Positions 1-12,757 of a stretch of DNA of 64,000 bases are shown in pieces. Location of the stretch: the NCBI GenBank assembly GCA_037042185.1, contig JAXQJY010000032.1, positions 1,798,001 through 1,862,000 on the forward strand, written 5' to 3'. The notes under the pieces were generated by a model. The model was not told where the DNA came from. It did no database searches and saw only the letters and a list, made by a program, of their open reading frames with translations. How positions within the stretch are numbered: position 1 is the first letter of the stretch; the number at the start of each line of letters is the position of its first letter. Both the position numbers and the translations under genes were made by a program. Source of the stretch: Sordariomycetes sp. S80-01Y. Lineage: Eukaryota > Ascomycota > Sordariomycetes.

Positions 1-76
1 GCGACGTGTGACTTTTGTGGCGCAATTGTTCGAGTCAGATTTAGGTCAAGAATGCTAAGAGAATATAGTCGCAGGC

Positions 77-1353
77 ATGCTTAACAGGCTGGGCGGCCAG
101 CCCGAAAGCTACGAGAAAAAGTAGGTAATTACGCGTAAACCTCGAACGAGTCGACTTCAGAACAACGACTGACGATAGTCGCACAGAGCAAAGTATCGAT
201 TCGGACGAACTCTCGGCGCCGGTACCTATGGCGTCGTTCGCGAAGCTGAAGGCCCTACCGGCAAGGTCGCCGTCAAGATCATCCTCAAGAAGAACGTCAA
301 GGGAAACGAGAAAATGGTCTACGACGAGCTCAACATGCTCCAACGGCTAAAACACCCCCACATCGTCAAGTTCGTCGACTGGTTCGAGTCGAGGGACAAG
401 TTCTACATTGTTACCCAGCTGGCGACGGGTGGTGAGCTTTTCGACCGTATCTGCGAGCAGGGCAAGTTCACCGAGAAGGACGCCTCGCAAACAATCAAGC
501 AGGTGCTCAGCGCCGTTGACTATCTTCACAAGAACGAGGTCGTCCACAGAGGTGAGAAAGGCGCCCCTGGGTTGGTAGTCCGCTCGCTAACGGCGTAGAT
601 CTGAAACCCGAAAACCTCCTCTACGTAACCCAAGATCCTTCCTCCGAGATTGTACTCGCCGATTTCGGTATCGCCAAGACTCTCGACAACAAGGAAGAGT
701 CTCTCCAGACCATGGCCGGCTCATTTGGCTACGCCGCTCCCGAAGTCATGGACCGCAAGGGGCACGGAAAGCCGGTCGACATGTGGTCCATGGGTGTCAT
801 CACCTACACCCTTTTGTGCGGATACTCTCCTTTCCGCAGTGAGAACTTGCGCGATCTCCTGGAGGAGTGCAGCTCCGGTTCAGTCGTCTTCCACGAGCGG
901 TACTGGAAGGATGTCAGCAGCGACGCGAAGGACTTCATCATGCATCTCATCGTGCCCGAGCCCGAGAAGCGCTGGACCTCCCAACAAGCGCTCTCTCACA
1001 CCTGGCTCAGCGGCCAGACCGCCACCGACCACGACTTGCTTCCTGAGCTGCGCCGTGCTCGCGAGGCGCGCGCCAAGCTCAAGCACGCCATCCTCGCCAT
1101 ATCGCTCAAGAAGCGCATCGCAGCTCTCAAGACTGACGAGTCCGACTCCGAAAGCGATGAGATGGGCGCCGCCGAGGAGGGCATTCCCAGCGCGTCGGGC
1201 GACAAGAAGCCCAAGAACTGGGACAAGGTCAAGGAGGGCGCCGTGTTCCGTGAGGTTGTGCTTGGCGCGGTGAGGGATAAGAAGGCAAAAGAGGAGGCTG
1301 AGGCGGCCGAGAAGGAGCTTCTCGAGCAAGCTGCAAAACGTGACCAGGCTTAG
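77..1353 (+). CDS. Calcium/calmodulin-dependent protein kinase (CaMK I type)
   Basis: Predicted exons 77-120, 187-551 and 599-1353 give 387 residues. It is a Ser/Thr kinase expected to act in the cytosol downstream of calcium-calmodulin. Seen: a glycine loop (LGAGTYGVV, about residues 24-32), the ATP-binding Lys in VAVK (about 45), HRDLKPEN spanning the second intron (H about 135), DFG (about 158), and an APE motif in a [11 protein letters not shown] context. A Lys/Arg-rich helical stretch after the kinase domain, where the autoinhibitory/calmodulin-binding segment lies in this family, is followed by an acidic Ser/Asp stretch and a charged coiled tail. The start is the ATG at 77 ([15 protein letters not shown]), because the same frame has a stop at 56-58 and this N-terminus resembles fungal CmkA proteins as I remember them. 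Intron 1 is less certain than intron 2. Confidence 0.9.
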
Positions 1354-1679
1354 CTGGGAGAAGTTTGAGCGGAGAAAGACTGGGATACCTTAGCTCGAGG
1401 CCTAGGCGGCCTCGTGGCCCGAGAGACATGGTGAATAGGCGAGAGCGTTTCTTCAATCGTCATGAGCAGATTTCCTTGTTTTGGACTGTCATAATATAGT
1501 CATCCTCTTCTCACTCGGTCGCCCGCGATTATCATTACATGTGTCTGTCATATCGCTGCGCGACCTATTCTTGCAAGCTCATCAAACGCCTCCGCGACGA
1601 AAGTCCAACTTTTTGCTGCGTCGCCCAGAACCGAACTCCAAAACATGAAAACAGCTTGCCGGGGTGAGGGCTGGTACCA
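1354..1679. other. Convergent 3' intergenic region
   Basis: This gap lies between the stop codons of the convergent kinase gene and the 1680-2700 gene. It is presumably both 3' UTRs. I see no gene, repeat or RNA in it. Confidence 0.6.
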
Positions 1680-2700
1680 TCACTCCATCATGTCCGCGAC
1701 CGCCGCTTCCCGTAACCGCTCATATCTGGCGACGTCGAACCTCGGCCTGGGCTTCCACCCTTCCGTCCTCAACCTCTCGATCCGTCGTCGTATGTCCGCG
1801 GCGCGCATCTCGTCGTTCGACACTGGTGGCGGCGGAGGCGACAAGCTCAAGGATGGTAGGTGAACGGCCGCAATCTGGTGGCGCAATGCCGTCAGCAGCG
1901 ACGTGTGCCGTTGCAGCGACATGGACTGCACGTGAAACGCTGGCGTCTGTACGGGACCCAGAGTCGCCGGCGACAGCTCCAGAGGCTCAACCTCGACGTC
2001 AGAGCAGGATCCATCGTCGAATCCGAGCGTAGGAGAGTCCAGCCTGATATACACACCCGAGCTCCGACTCTCCTTGAACCTCACGCCCTTCTCGCACTTT
2101 TCCTCCACCGGCGTAGGGCTGGGAGAGCTCAACCTCGTAGATCCACTGCTCAGGCTCAAGCTGGGGGAATGACTTATTGAGCTTCCACTTGTCTGCTTCC
2201 TCTCTGTGAGCATGTGCTTGATGTTGTCGTTCTCGGCGTCGGCCAAGACTGCTGCTCGGCGATAATGGTCTCGTGCTTTGTCGATGATTACGCTCCGGTA
2301 GGGTGATGTGTGGTGCAGACAGCGGACTTGCTGTTCGAGTGCCGAAGCGGCGTAGAAATGAAGGTAGACCAGGTGGATCACTTGTGCGGATTTCTAGTCC
2401 GTTGTTAACTTTGTTCCGTGTAGTGTCGTTGAGGCCAATGGTACTCACAGTGATCTTTGCGCCGGCTAAAAGGTCATCGCATCTTGACACGCAAGACCGA
2501 TATTTCCCGATGAAGTACTCCCTCTTCACCTCCCGGAGCGCCGTCCTCCACTCAGAGCCCGACCTCGGCGCATCTCCTGCTGCCTTGCGCTTCTGGTTCG
2601 TTGCGGCTGGAGTCATTCTTGCCTTGCGCCTGGTCGAAAAGATACTCTCCAGATCGATAGTGGACTGCGGAAGCACCGTCATATCAGGTCCAGCCGCCAT
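1680..2700 (-). CDS. Conserved-looking hypothetical protein, Ser-rich
   Basis: Predicted exons 2700-2449 and 2393-1680 give 321 residues. I do not recognise the family. The N-terminal third is basic and includes a short helical region with Arg/Lys and two Cys (KYRSCVSRCDDLL). After the intron a helical segment (VIHLVYLHFYAASALEQQV) looks like a single TPR-like helical pair. The rest is Ser/Pro-rich and probably disordered, with a short PPPPP run and an Arg-rich C-terminal helix. The intron (2394-2448, 55 nt, donor GTGAGT) is chosen because it keeps phase between the two open frames. The start is the ATG at 2700; an in-frame open stretch reaches 2775. No pathway can be inferred. Confidence 0.7.
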
Positions 2701-3893
2701 GTTGTCCACCTTCAATAGCACCGAACCCAGTATTAGTAACCAATCGTTGACGAGCGTCAAGGTCTGAAGCGTCAAAGGCAGCTTGCGCTCTAGTCAAAAC
2801 GTGGTCGGTCTCGTCGCACACAGGAGGGTCTGAGCGCAGGAGGAGTTGCAAGCTGACCCGAACTGCAGAAGGCTGACTCGAGCTACGCAGCAGGGCAGAC
2901 TCAAGCGAAATATACGTAGGGAGGAGACGGTCGTTGCCAATATTTGCACAGCTTGGAAACCCTGTGATTTCGCGGGTTGGGTGACACCTATATGTCTCGG
3001 TTGGTATAGGCAAGGCTGCGTTGTTGCTGCGCTTGTCAACCACACGGAGCAAACAGCGCAAAACTCGGTACATGAATCCCGGTCTAATTACTCGTACTTG
3101 GTCTTGCTGCCATCCAGGCACCTGGTATTATTCTTCCGGCTGCTCGATATCAGACGAACGCAGACTGCAAGAGGCTGCAGGAAGACACCTCCCGACCACG
3201 CGGAGACTGGGGTCTTTCAATCCGGAGGGCGGGGCAGCAACCCAGAAGGGCAAGAGGGGAGGGTTCTCAACAGGAAATGTCTCGATGTTCGATGTGACGG
3301 GCAGGGGTGTCTGACGGTCGGCCAGGTCGTCCAAGAGAAGATGGCGTTTCAGGATTCGCAACGGGCGACGGGCATCAAAGACAATGTGACGATAGAAGTG
3401 ATATGGCGACTGCCGACAGGAAATAGGCCAGCACGTGCCTTGCCTTTCATTGCGGAAGAGGAGGGATGACGGCCGATGGAGGGGGAGATGCTGCTGAAAT
3501 ATGAAACATTATGGGGAGTCGGTAGTTCAGCCAAGTCCCTTGAATATTTTGATAAGGGGGGCCAACGTAGGGGTTGCGAATTGTCGAGGGGCGGCAGAGA
3601 CATGCGGGCAGCAAGGGGGCTGGAGCGATTGAGCGACTCGAGGGCAACGAGCGGGGAAAAGCAACGCACACTGCGCCGTCGCACAGCAAAAGAAACACTG
3701 CATCTCACCGTCGCGCAGCTTCGCACAAAGGCAACAGGTTTGTTGAGGGGTAAAATCGACAGCTGGCGCCATTTGCGGCCGGCGAAGGTCCTCGGGTCGC
3801 ACTAGTCTGGATGCTGCGAAAGGTAGGGTCTGACTCTTGAGAACTGCCGACGTGTTCCAATGCTTTTTTCTCTTTGTTTTTGGTGACTTGTGT
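2701..3893. other. Intergenic, no gene seen
   Basis: About 1.2 kb between two minus-strand genes. It must hold the promoter of the 1680-2700 gene and the 3' end of the HisRS gene. The open frames in it lack recognisable domains and codon structure. I see no repeat or RNA gene. Confidence 0.55.
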
Positions 3894-5745
3894 CTACGAG
3901 GATGGCTCCGCGGGCTTGACGTCCTCGCCCTTGACGCCATCTACGACTTTCAGGCCCTCCGCCTGTACGCTGATCTCGTCGAGCTTGCTTTTCCTCCCCA
4001 GCCGAAGCTTGACGGCGGCGACCATCTCATCCTGCGGGACGAGGATGCCCTCTTTCTCCGGGTGATCTTTAGAGAGACCCATCTCCTTGATCTTTACCTT
4101 CTTCTCGGCAACTTCGTCCTCGCCGAGGAAGATGGCGAAAGGAACGCCGTTGTTCTCGGCCGCCTTGAACTGTTGTGGGACCTTGGGTTTGACCTTGTAC
4201 ATGAATTCGGCCTGATATTGTCAGCACCACATCGAGAGCGATGGCGGAGGGACTCACTTTGATACCACCCTCCCACAATTGCTTGCAAACCTCCATTCGC
4301 TCCTTCAAGAAACCCTTGCTGCCGAACGCCATGACATACACGTCCACCTCGTTTCCACGAACTTGCTCGGCGCTCTTGTCGGCTTCCATGCGGGCCTTGG
4401 TGATCGAAAAGATACGGTCGACACCGAAAGAGATCCCCACACAAGGGATTTTGTTCTTGCCGGAGAACATGCCGACCAGGTCGTCGTATCGTCCACCAGC
4501 GGCGACACTGCCAACGCCAACGGTGGGGTCATCTGAGCGGTCCTCATCCTCGCCAGCTTTGCCCTTCTTCTTCTTAGGAACGACCTCCTGGCCGTCCTCC
4601 TTGACAGGGGCGACGGTGGGTGCAGAACCCTCTGTTACAACTTCATAGATGAGGCCAGTGTAGTAATCAAGACCACGCGCCAGACTGAGATCAAATGATA
4701 CCCGGTCCAGGGCATCAAAGGCCTCGAGGTACTCAAACAAGAGACCGAGATCAGTGAAGCCTTGCTTCATGAACTCGTTGGTGTTGAGGTTGGCATCGCC
4801 CTTCAACTTTTCCAGCAGATCTTGCTTGCCCTTCAGCAAAGCATACTCGCCGATCTTGTCGGCGACAGCAGGATCCAGTCCCTTCTCCTCGGTCATCTCC
4901 TTGCGCACCTCAATCCATGGCAGCTTATCCAGTTTGTCGACAGCCGACGAGATGGTTCGAATCTTATCCTCGGGCACACCGCACACTTGGAAGATACCAT
5001 CCAGGATTTTGCGGTGGTTCAACTTGATGGTGTAGTTGTCGGTCCAGCCCAGTCCTTGGAAAACCTCAGTAATCACCCGGATAACCTCAGCATCAGGCAA
5101 CATAGGGTCGTACGAGCCGGCAATGTCGAAGTCGCACTGGTAGAACTCGCGCATACGGCCCTTCTTCATAGCAGGCTGGTCTCTCCGGTAGACCTTTGCG
5201 ATGTGGTAGCGCTTGATGTTCTGGATATCCTTGTTCATGGCGAGGAACCGAGCGAAGGGGACGGTGAGATCGTATCGTAGGGAGGAAATTTCACCGCCTT
5301 GGTCGGCAAGGTCGTAGATGAGCTTGCTGTCCTCGCCATATTTCCCCGACAGAATCTCCTTGAGCTCGAAGACGGGGGTGTCGATGGTGACGCCGCCGTG
5401 GCGCTTGAAGACTTCGGTGATGGTGCTGAAGATCTTGTCGCGGATGACCATATCCTTGCCCTCCCCTGCGAGCGTCAGTTCAGTTATGCGCCGGCATCAG
5501 GAAGAGGACGTACAATCCTTGGTGCCCTTGGGGGTCTTGAGCTCGAACTTTGGTTTGCCGCCCATGGTGGGGTCTTGCGCGAGGGCGCTGGAGGACGAAT
5601 CGGTTGAGTAGCTGTGGTGACGGTATCGAGGGGCGTTAGGGATCGCTGCGATTGCGAAGGGCCGCGTTCGGGGCGCTATTCGAGTCCAGGCGTAAAGTGA
5701 TGAGCATCTGGCAGACTTCTGGAGTCCGCCCGCCAAATTATTCAT
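3894..5745 (-). CDS. HTS1: Histidyl-tRNA synthetase, mitochondrial and cytosolic forms
   Basis: Exons 5745-5514, 5465-4258 and 4211-3894 give 585 residues from the upstream ATG or 525 from the ATG at 5565. It charges tRNA-His. Seen: class II catalytic core with motif 2 around [10 protein letters not shown], the HisRS signatures [13 protein letters not shown] and [11 protein letters not shown], an Arg-containing motif 3 (FGVDRIF), and a C-terminal anticodon-binding domain with KIKEMG. A Lys/Glu-rich insertion interrupts the core before GGRYDD. The first about 60 residues are rich in Arg, Ser and Ala with almost no acidic residues, as in a mitochondrial presequence. The ATG at 5565 ([18 protein letters not shown]) matches the cytosolic start. 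Both introns are short (48 and 46 nt) and restore family consensus. Confidence 0.95.
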
Positions 5746-7881
5746 CCACGACGTCGATGGAGGGGCAGAATGACTAACAATTGGGGTTCCGATGGGTATG
5801 CATATCGTCTGCAGAAAAAGCTGGCTTTGGCGGCTCGTGAGTCAATTTACAGGTGGTCCAGCACGGGTGGAGGCCCATAGTTCTTCCGGACCGCTCACTC
5901 CCTTGGAATCTCGACGGCGCAAGGCGTGAAGAAGTTGACGCCCGGTGTAGAATTTGTATAGAATTTGTAAAAGATACGGACTTTTTGTTGCGAGATGTTG
6001 GACAACTTTTCAAACCCGGGAAGACACTTTCGATGACTCTCTTGATCAACGCACAGCGATTGACTCCGTGGTGTAAACGCGTCTAAGTCCCGCCTAACCC
6101 CACTGCCTCGTTTAAACCCCTCCCCATGTTAGACTCTTGATCTGACGAAGAAATTCCCGTCAAGAAGAAAGGATCAATTGGCATTTACTGGAATGTGCGC
6201 ACTCCAAGAGTCCTGAGGTTGTGATGCCACCGAAATTTCAACTGGTGCTAGTTAGGACTCGGTATAGTACTGTTTTGTTCGGAGCAAATCGTCGCGCGCA
6301 CTCGAGCGCCAATGTTTGGCACAGCTGTGCGTTACCCGGGTGGATGGTAGCAACAGTGTGAGTTTCCTGCAGTACCATGAGACATCGTTGTAGCCTGATT
6401 GAACGGGGTCAATGACAGATCGGTGCCTGGTTCCAGGATGTTGTTGGTGTTTGGGCCGCGAACGCCTCTCTCTAGTTGCCTGTCGGGGCCACCCCCCACC
6501 GAAACTCCAATAACACGACTTCGTTGGGCCACAGTATTATGGAAAGGTCACTCGATATATTCTGGAGCATATATGACTACACTTCAAAAACGCGCTTGTG
6601 GCTCAACGGTGATTGCGAGTATGGGTGTGTCTGCTTGTCGACGGCAAGGAGTTGCAACCGTTGTGATCGGATCCGGTGCTGTGAGGCTGAGGGACAGCGA
6701 GAAACAAGAAGCGCAATGAGACTTTGGATGCGCGTATCGCTGCCTTCTGGCAGGCAACTAATCACTCCAACACCGTGCCTTCAGCTAGATCAGTCTTCTC
6801 GGCCGACAGGCGGACTTGTGACACGAGCAATACGCAGGCAACCTAATATCCCATGTGGCGTTGGCGCCAAGGGACCGCCGCACCCGCTTGATAGCGGACT
6901 AGACTAGAGTTTTTGGTGCCACATCGAACAACCTTCGAAGGGTCTTCAAAGACGCAATGCAAGAATATCTAGGACGAATGCCTGAGACAGAGCGCGTGGG
7001 GCCGTGCGGAAGCTTACTCCGACCGGGACATTCATAGCGCCCCGGAAGACGCCCGGGAGGCCGTCGGGTGCTCGGGCCCTTGTACCAACCCGACGATGCG
7101 AGCGGTACGAGAGTCGCATGTGGCGGCGTTTGCCCAATGATTCAGCAGCATATTCTACACAGATCGAGTAGGATGGAGGACGATGGAATGTTACGACATT
7201 GACTTGCGGACCTCGCGGACTTGTCTGTGTGCCCAAAGATGACACGTATGAATTCTACAGTGGGATTGCAGCAACTCAGCAGGAGTTGTGTGAGGGTAGC
7301 AGGCAGGCGGACTTCGGAACATACTAGGAGTGCGGAATATTGCGACGAAGCTGGAGGTAGGCCTCAGTCGAGGCGTCATCTCTGCCTGCAGCGACTCACT
7401 CTGAGTCGCAACCCGGCCGCTGGCCTACAGTGGAGGCACCCCATGACTCCTTTAGGAGTAAGAAACGGGTGTCGTCAAATTAAAGGCAATCTAATTGGGT
7501 CGTTCGCTTGCGCACCCACTGAACGTGGAATTCGAGGCCGCCGACACCCTGGAGACACTCATCTGCTACAGGGGTCTGCCAATGCTGCCAGTGGTTTGCG
7601 TAGCTGCACCTGAATTGGTCTGTCGGTCGCATGAGACTTTCTGCTGACGCCTCATCACACTCGTCGTTCCCTCGCCCACCATCTCTTGTGTTCGCATTGT
7701 ATATAAGGCCATGCCCCGGCATTCCTCCCCTTTTCTTGATGCTCGCGAATCGAATTAATGAAATCCGCGCACGCTGCGCGCCCCTCGTACTCGTTCTTGA
7801 GCTACGCGAAAAGGCGACTTGAGGCGACCTGTGCACGCGTGCCACAGTGACATATTTTCAGCCGTCTCAACACCGCCCACC
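5746..7881. other. Long intergenic region, no gene seen
   Basis: About 2.1 kb between the divergent HisRS and ABC-transporter genes. The open frames here are short, overlap on both strands and show no domain. The last few hundred bases contain pyrimidine-rich and TATATAAG-like sequence (near 7700), which fits the ABC-transporter promoter. No repeat, tRNA or transposon remnant was recognised. Confidence 0.5.
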
Positions 7882-10800
7882 ATGCCTACTACTGTCCCAG
7901 ACGGCTCTACGCAGGCTTATGCCATGGCGACAGAAAAGGGAGAGGGGCCCACTAGTTCGCCGCAAGCTGCCACGCCGGACGAAAAGGAGGGCAAAGATGT
8001 CGTCGTGAATCCCCAGAATGGCAGCGACGAAGAGCAGAAAAAGAAGAGTCAGCGGCCTGAGCGTGAGGCGACCTTTCAGGACTATTTGGTATGATTCAAC
8101 TGTTGGCCGGGACTACGAGCTGTAGCCTTGTGATGCTCGGCTCCGAATACCCCTTTACATGCTGCTCTGAGCTAACATTGGCAGCGCATTTTCAAATATG
8201 CCACGAAGTGGGACTTTATAGCCTATGCTGCAGGAACTCTCTCTGCCATTGGTGGTGGCGCAACGTTGCCGTTGATGAATGTCATCTTTGGACGTTTCGT
8301 GGGGGAGTTCAGTAACTTCGCGACAGGCAACGTTCAGTCGAGTCTAGACGGCTTCAAAGACCAGCTCGACACGCTTAGTCTCTACATGTTCGCGCTGTTC
8401 ATTGCCCGATGGGGTCTGGGCACGATTAACAAGTTTGCCTTCCGCATGATTGGCATCAGGCTCTCTGCCAACATCCGAACACACTACCTCCAGCGGCTCT
8501 TCGCGCAAAGCATCCATGTTCTCGATTCGATGCCGCCTGGCTACGCCGTGTCCACCATCACCTCGACGAGCAACGTCTTGCAACTCGGTATCTCCGAGAA
8601 GCTCGGCGTCTTCGTTGAGTACTTGTCGATGATGATTACCGCTGTTATTGTTGCCTTTACTTGGAGTTGGGAGCTGACTCTGATCACTTGCTGCGGCGTG
8701 ATCTTCATCGTCGTGGCTATCAGTGTCGTATTGCCACTTGTTTTGGAGCGACATGGCAGGATGACGAGGGCGGACGCTAAAGCCGGAGCCATAGCGAGTG
8801 AGGCACTGGCGAGCATCCGCATGATCATGGCTTGTGGTGCCGAGCAGAGGACCTCAAAGAAATACTCCGAGTTCGTCGACGAGACCAAGAAGCATGCCAT
8901 GTCCGTGTCTCCTCTGATTTCGCTCCAGTTCGCCGCCGTCGTAAGTCAACCCCCAGATTCGAGAGGGCTCGGAAACTGACTGAGCAGTTCTTTGGACTCT
9001 TTTCCACTTTCGGCCTGACCTTCTTCTACGGAACCAAGATGTTCACCGAAGGCCGCTTGGACAATGTCGGCGTCATCATAGTTGTGTTGCTCAGCACCAT
9101 GTTCCTTGTCTTTGGCATGGAGCGCGTCTCGAGCCCAATGCTTGCCATGGGCAAGGCGAGCGTCGCAGCTTGTGAGTTCTGGATCGTCATCGACGCCCCT
9201 CTGCCCAACAAGGGCCACCTCAGAGAACCGGACGTGACCCCTACCGACGACATCGTCTTTGACCAAGTTACCTTCGCATACCCGAGCCGACCACACGTCA
9301 AGATTCTTGACGATCTCGATCTCCGAATCGAAGCTGGCAAGCTGACCGCAATCGTCGGGCCTTCTGGCTCCGGCAAGTCGACCATCGTTGGTCTGATCCA
9401 GCGATGGTACAATCTCAAGAACCAATACGTAATTGCCAAGGCTAAGGAGCAAGAAAAGAAAAAGAAAAAGAAGAAGGATGGGGAAGAAAGCGAGGAGGAG
9501 CCGGCTTTAGTTCCCGAAGAAGAGGACACGGGCGAACCCATTGAACTGAGCGGCCAGGTCAGCACCTCTGGACATTCACTGGACGACATCGAATTGCACT
9601 GGTGGAGGACGCAGATTGGTCTGGTCCAGCAAGAACCCTTTCTCTTCAACTCGAGCATCTACGACAACGTCGCCAACGGTCTGATCGGCTCTCAGTGGGA
9701 GAACGAACCCGAGGAGCGCAAGAGGGAGCTCGTCAAGGAGGCTTGCGTCGAAGCTTTCGCCGACGAGTTCATCGACAAGCTTCCCGAAAAGTACGATACC
9801 ATGGTCGGAGATTCAGGGGCTCGCTTGTCTGGTGGTCAAAGACAGCGTATCGCCATAGCTCGATCCATCGTTCGCAAGCCGAAGATCCTCATTCTCGACG
9901 AGGCCACCAGCGCTATTGACGTTCGAGGCGAGAAGATTGTCCAGGCTGCGCTCGACCGAGTCGCTGTCGGCAGGACGACCATCACGATTGCTCATCGTCT
10001 CTCCACCATCAAGAAGGCTGATCGCATTGTTGTGCTCAAGAAGGGCAAGGTCGTTGAGTCTGGTACCCACGAGAGCCTTATCGCTGCCGAAGGAGTCTAC
10101 AACGGTCTCGTACAAGCCCAAGCGCTCTCCATGGGCGAGGGCACGGACGCATCTGGGAGTGCAGAGAAGGCGGATGACGAAGACTCCTTGACGCGCGAGA
10201 AGAGCCGGGCCATCTCAGAGCTAGCTGGCCAGGAGGACGCAGAGGAAACCAAGGAGAAGAGGAGGAACCTCTTCCAGAGTTTTGGCCTGTTGTTCGTCGA
10301 GACCCGAAGTGTCTGGCTCCTTCTGGGCCTCGCTATGTTCTCCGCTGCCTGTGCAGGTGCTAGCAGTCCCCTCCAAGCTTGGCTCTTCGCCAACTCCATC
10401 AACCTTTTCCAGTATCAAAACGATCACAGCAAACTGACCGACGAGGTCAGTTTCTGGTCCCTCATGTGGACTATCCTAGCTATTGGTGTCGGACTGGCTT
10501 ATTTCAGCACATTCCTTTCCTCTACGCGCATGGCGAGCACGGTCCGCGCCAAGTACCAGCAAGAGTACTTTGATTCCACCCTCTTTCAGAGCGCATCCTA
10601 TTTCGATGCTGACGACCACTCCCACGGAACACTGACCTCTCGCCTTTCCGATGACTCGAAGTCTCTGGAAGAGTTGATGGGTGTCAACATGGCCATGGTC
10701 TACATTGCCCTCTTCAGCATCACCGGATCCATGACAATCGCCCTCGTCTTTGCCTGGAAGCTGGCTCTTGTGGCGATTTGCGTTGTGCTTCCCATCACAG

Positions 10801-12085
10801 CTGTTTCTGGCTACTGGCGTATCCGCTACGAGATGCAGTTTGACAAGATGAACAACGAGGTCTTTGCCGAGAGTTCGAAATTCGCTGCCGAGTCAATCGG
10901 CGCCTTCCGAACCGTCACGTCTTTGACTCTCGAGGATCCCATCACCAGTCGGTTCGAGCGTCTCTGCCGCGGCCACGTGGGCGAGGCTTACAAGAAGGCT
11001 CGTTGGGTCTCCATCATCTTCGCCCTCGCGGACTCCATCAACCTGGCCAGCCAAGCCCTCCTCTTCTTCTACGGCGGCAGACTGCTTCTACGAGGAGAAG
11101 TAGGCATCACCGCATTCTTTGTCGTCCTTATGGGCGTGATGAACTCAGCAGAGAGCGGAGGACAAGCTCTAGGCTTTGGTCCTAATGCTGCTCAAGTCAC
11201 GGCCGCCTCGAACCGCATCTTGAACGCACGGGATACGAGGCTGTCCAGTGAGTACAACAAGACGTCAGACATGGGTAATACCGAGGGTGGAATGAAAATT
11301 GAACTGCGAGACGTTGGATTCAAGTACCCAAGCCGCGAAGAGCCCGTCTTCAAGGGCCTCAACTTAACCATTGAAAAGGGGCAGTTTGTTGGGTTGGTGG
11401 GTGCAAGTGGGTGTGGAAAGACCAGCATCATCTCACTCTTAGAGCGCTTCTACGAGATTGACACAGGGAAGATCCTCGCCAACGATAAGGATATCTCGAA
11501 TATCAACATCTATGAGTACCGGAAACACCTCTCGTTGGTAGCCCAGGAGGCGACGCTCTTCCAGGGTACTCTGCGCGACAACATCACGCTGGGTGTCGAC
11601 CGCGATACCGTGACAGACGAGCAGCTCCACCAAGCTTGCCGCGATGCCTCCATCCACGACTTCATCGTTTCGTTACCGGACGGGTACAATACCAACATCG
11701 GCTCGCGCGGTGTCTCACTCTCCGGAGGGCAGAAGCAGCGCGTGGCCATCGCCCGAGCTCTCATGAGGAACCCGCAGATTCTGCTTCTCGACGAAGCAAC
11801 CTCAAGTCTCGACTCGGAGTCGGAGAGGATGGTACAAGCCGCCTTCGAGCGCGCTGGCAAGGGGAGGACGATGATCTGCGTCGCCCACCGCCTGGCGACT
11901 GTGCAAAACGCAGACGTCATCTTCGTTCTAGGCGACGGCAAGCTGTTAGAGAAGGGCAACCACGTGGAGCTACTGAAGAAGAAGGGTATCTACTATCAGA
12001 TGGTAAGTTTTCCATGTCACCCCCCTGACCTGTCTCACTACTAATACTCGCTGCGCAGTGTCAAAGCCAGGCTTTGGATCGATGA
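7882..12085 (+). CDS. ABC-B full transporter (Ste6/MDR type)
   Basis: Exons 7882-8088, 8185-8940, 8988-12002 and 12059-12085 give 1334 residues. The layout is TMD-NBD-TMD-NBD, as in fungal multidrug or a-factor exporters; substrate is not inferable. NBD1 has Walker A GPSGSGKST (about 445-453), signature LSGGQ (about 601) and Walker B ILILDEATS. NBD2 has GASGCGKTS (about 1126), LSGGQ (about 1232) and ILLLDEATS. Both H-loops (AHRLST, AHRLAT) are intact, so both sites look competent. NBD1 carries a Lys run followed by an acidic stretch between Walker A and the Q-loop. The N-terminus is acidic and disordered. The start is the ATG at 7882 in a CACCATG context. The last exon is only 9 codons including stop. 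Confidence 0.93.
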
Positions 12086-12757
12086 TCCTGCAAGAGCGCA
12101 TACTTCTCGACGGGGCAAAAGCATTTGTAGAATTCATACATGGCGTTTCGGGTTTCGTTGCTTGTTAATTAGGGCGCATTTAGACGCCTCGAGGCGGACA
12201 ACCTGCACATCACTCCTGTTATTTTTTGTACATAATTCGAACCCTTCTCGCATCTCCAGGAAGCCTTTTTGAACATAAAGCAGGATTGAATGTATAGACA
12301 TGCATCATGTACCATTTGAAACACTAGGCGGACAACCACAGGTCGCGGGTTCCCAAACTTTCGACCGCCGCCCAACCTCTAAAGCTTTGACCTCGTGGGG
12401 CCGACCCAGGCAACCTAAGTCGAGTGAGAAGCTGTCGGTCGTCGACTGGGTCAAAGTAGCACGGAGACATAATCTGGGGGTGTATATAGAGCGCCGTGGT
12501 CTCACAAGGTGACGAAATGGCGATTAGTCCAGAACAGCGCCAGCTTCAGTGCCCGCCTCAAGGAACGGTTGTCTAAAGTCCGGCCTGGAGCCTGTATTAG
12601 GTCAAACTAAGGTCAAACTAATCACCAACCTCAGCTTCTCATCACGAAGTTCCCCAGAAGCTAGATGATTCATTCAGTGGCCTTTAGCAGAGGCACTCTT
12701 CGTCTATTTTGGTTTCAGCAGGGGCAGAACGAGTAGTCGTAATCAATGGCGTTCTGG
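12086..12757. other. Convergent 3' intergenic region
   Basis: This lies between the stop codons of the ABC transporter and the helicase. A short direct repeat (GGTCAAACTA twice, near 12599-12620) is the only structure seen. No gene is supported. Confidence 0.5.

Noticed and set aside
2846-3469. 207-codon plus-strand ORF upstream of the 1680-2700 gene
   Set aside because: Composition is not protein-like, there are overlapping open frames on both strands, and no splice pattern or domain.
8946-9452. 168-codon minus-strand ORF inside the ABC transporter
   Set aside because: It is antisense to an exon with clear ABC motifs; no domain of its own.
12236-12250. TTCGAACCC resembling a tRNA B box on the minus strand
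   Set aside because: No A box, acceptor stem or anticodon stem could be folded around it. Other TTCGAA-like sites in the window failed in the same way.
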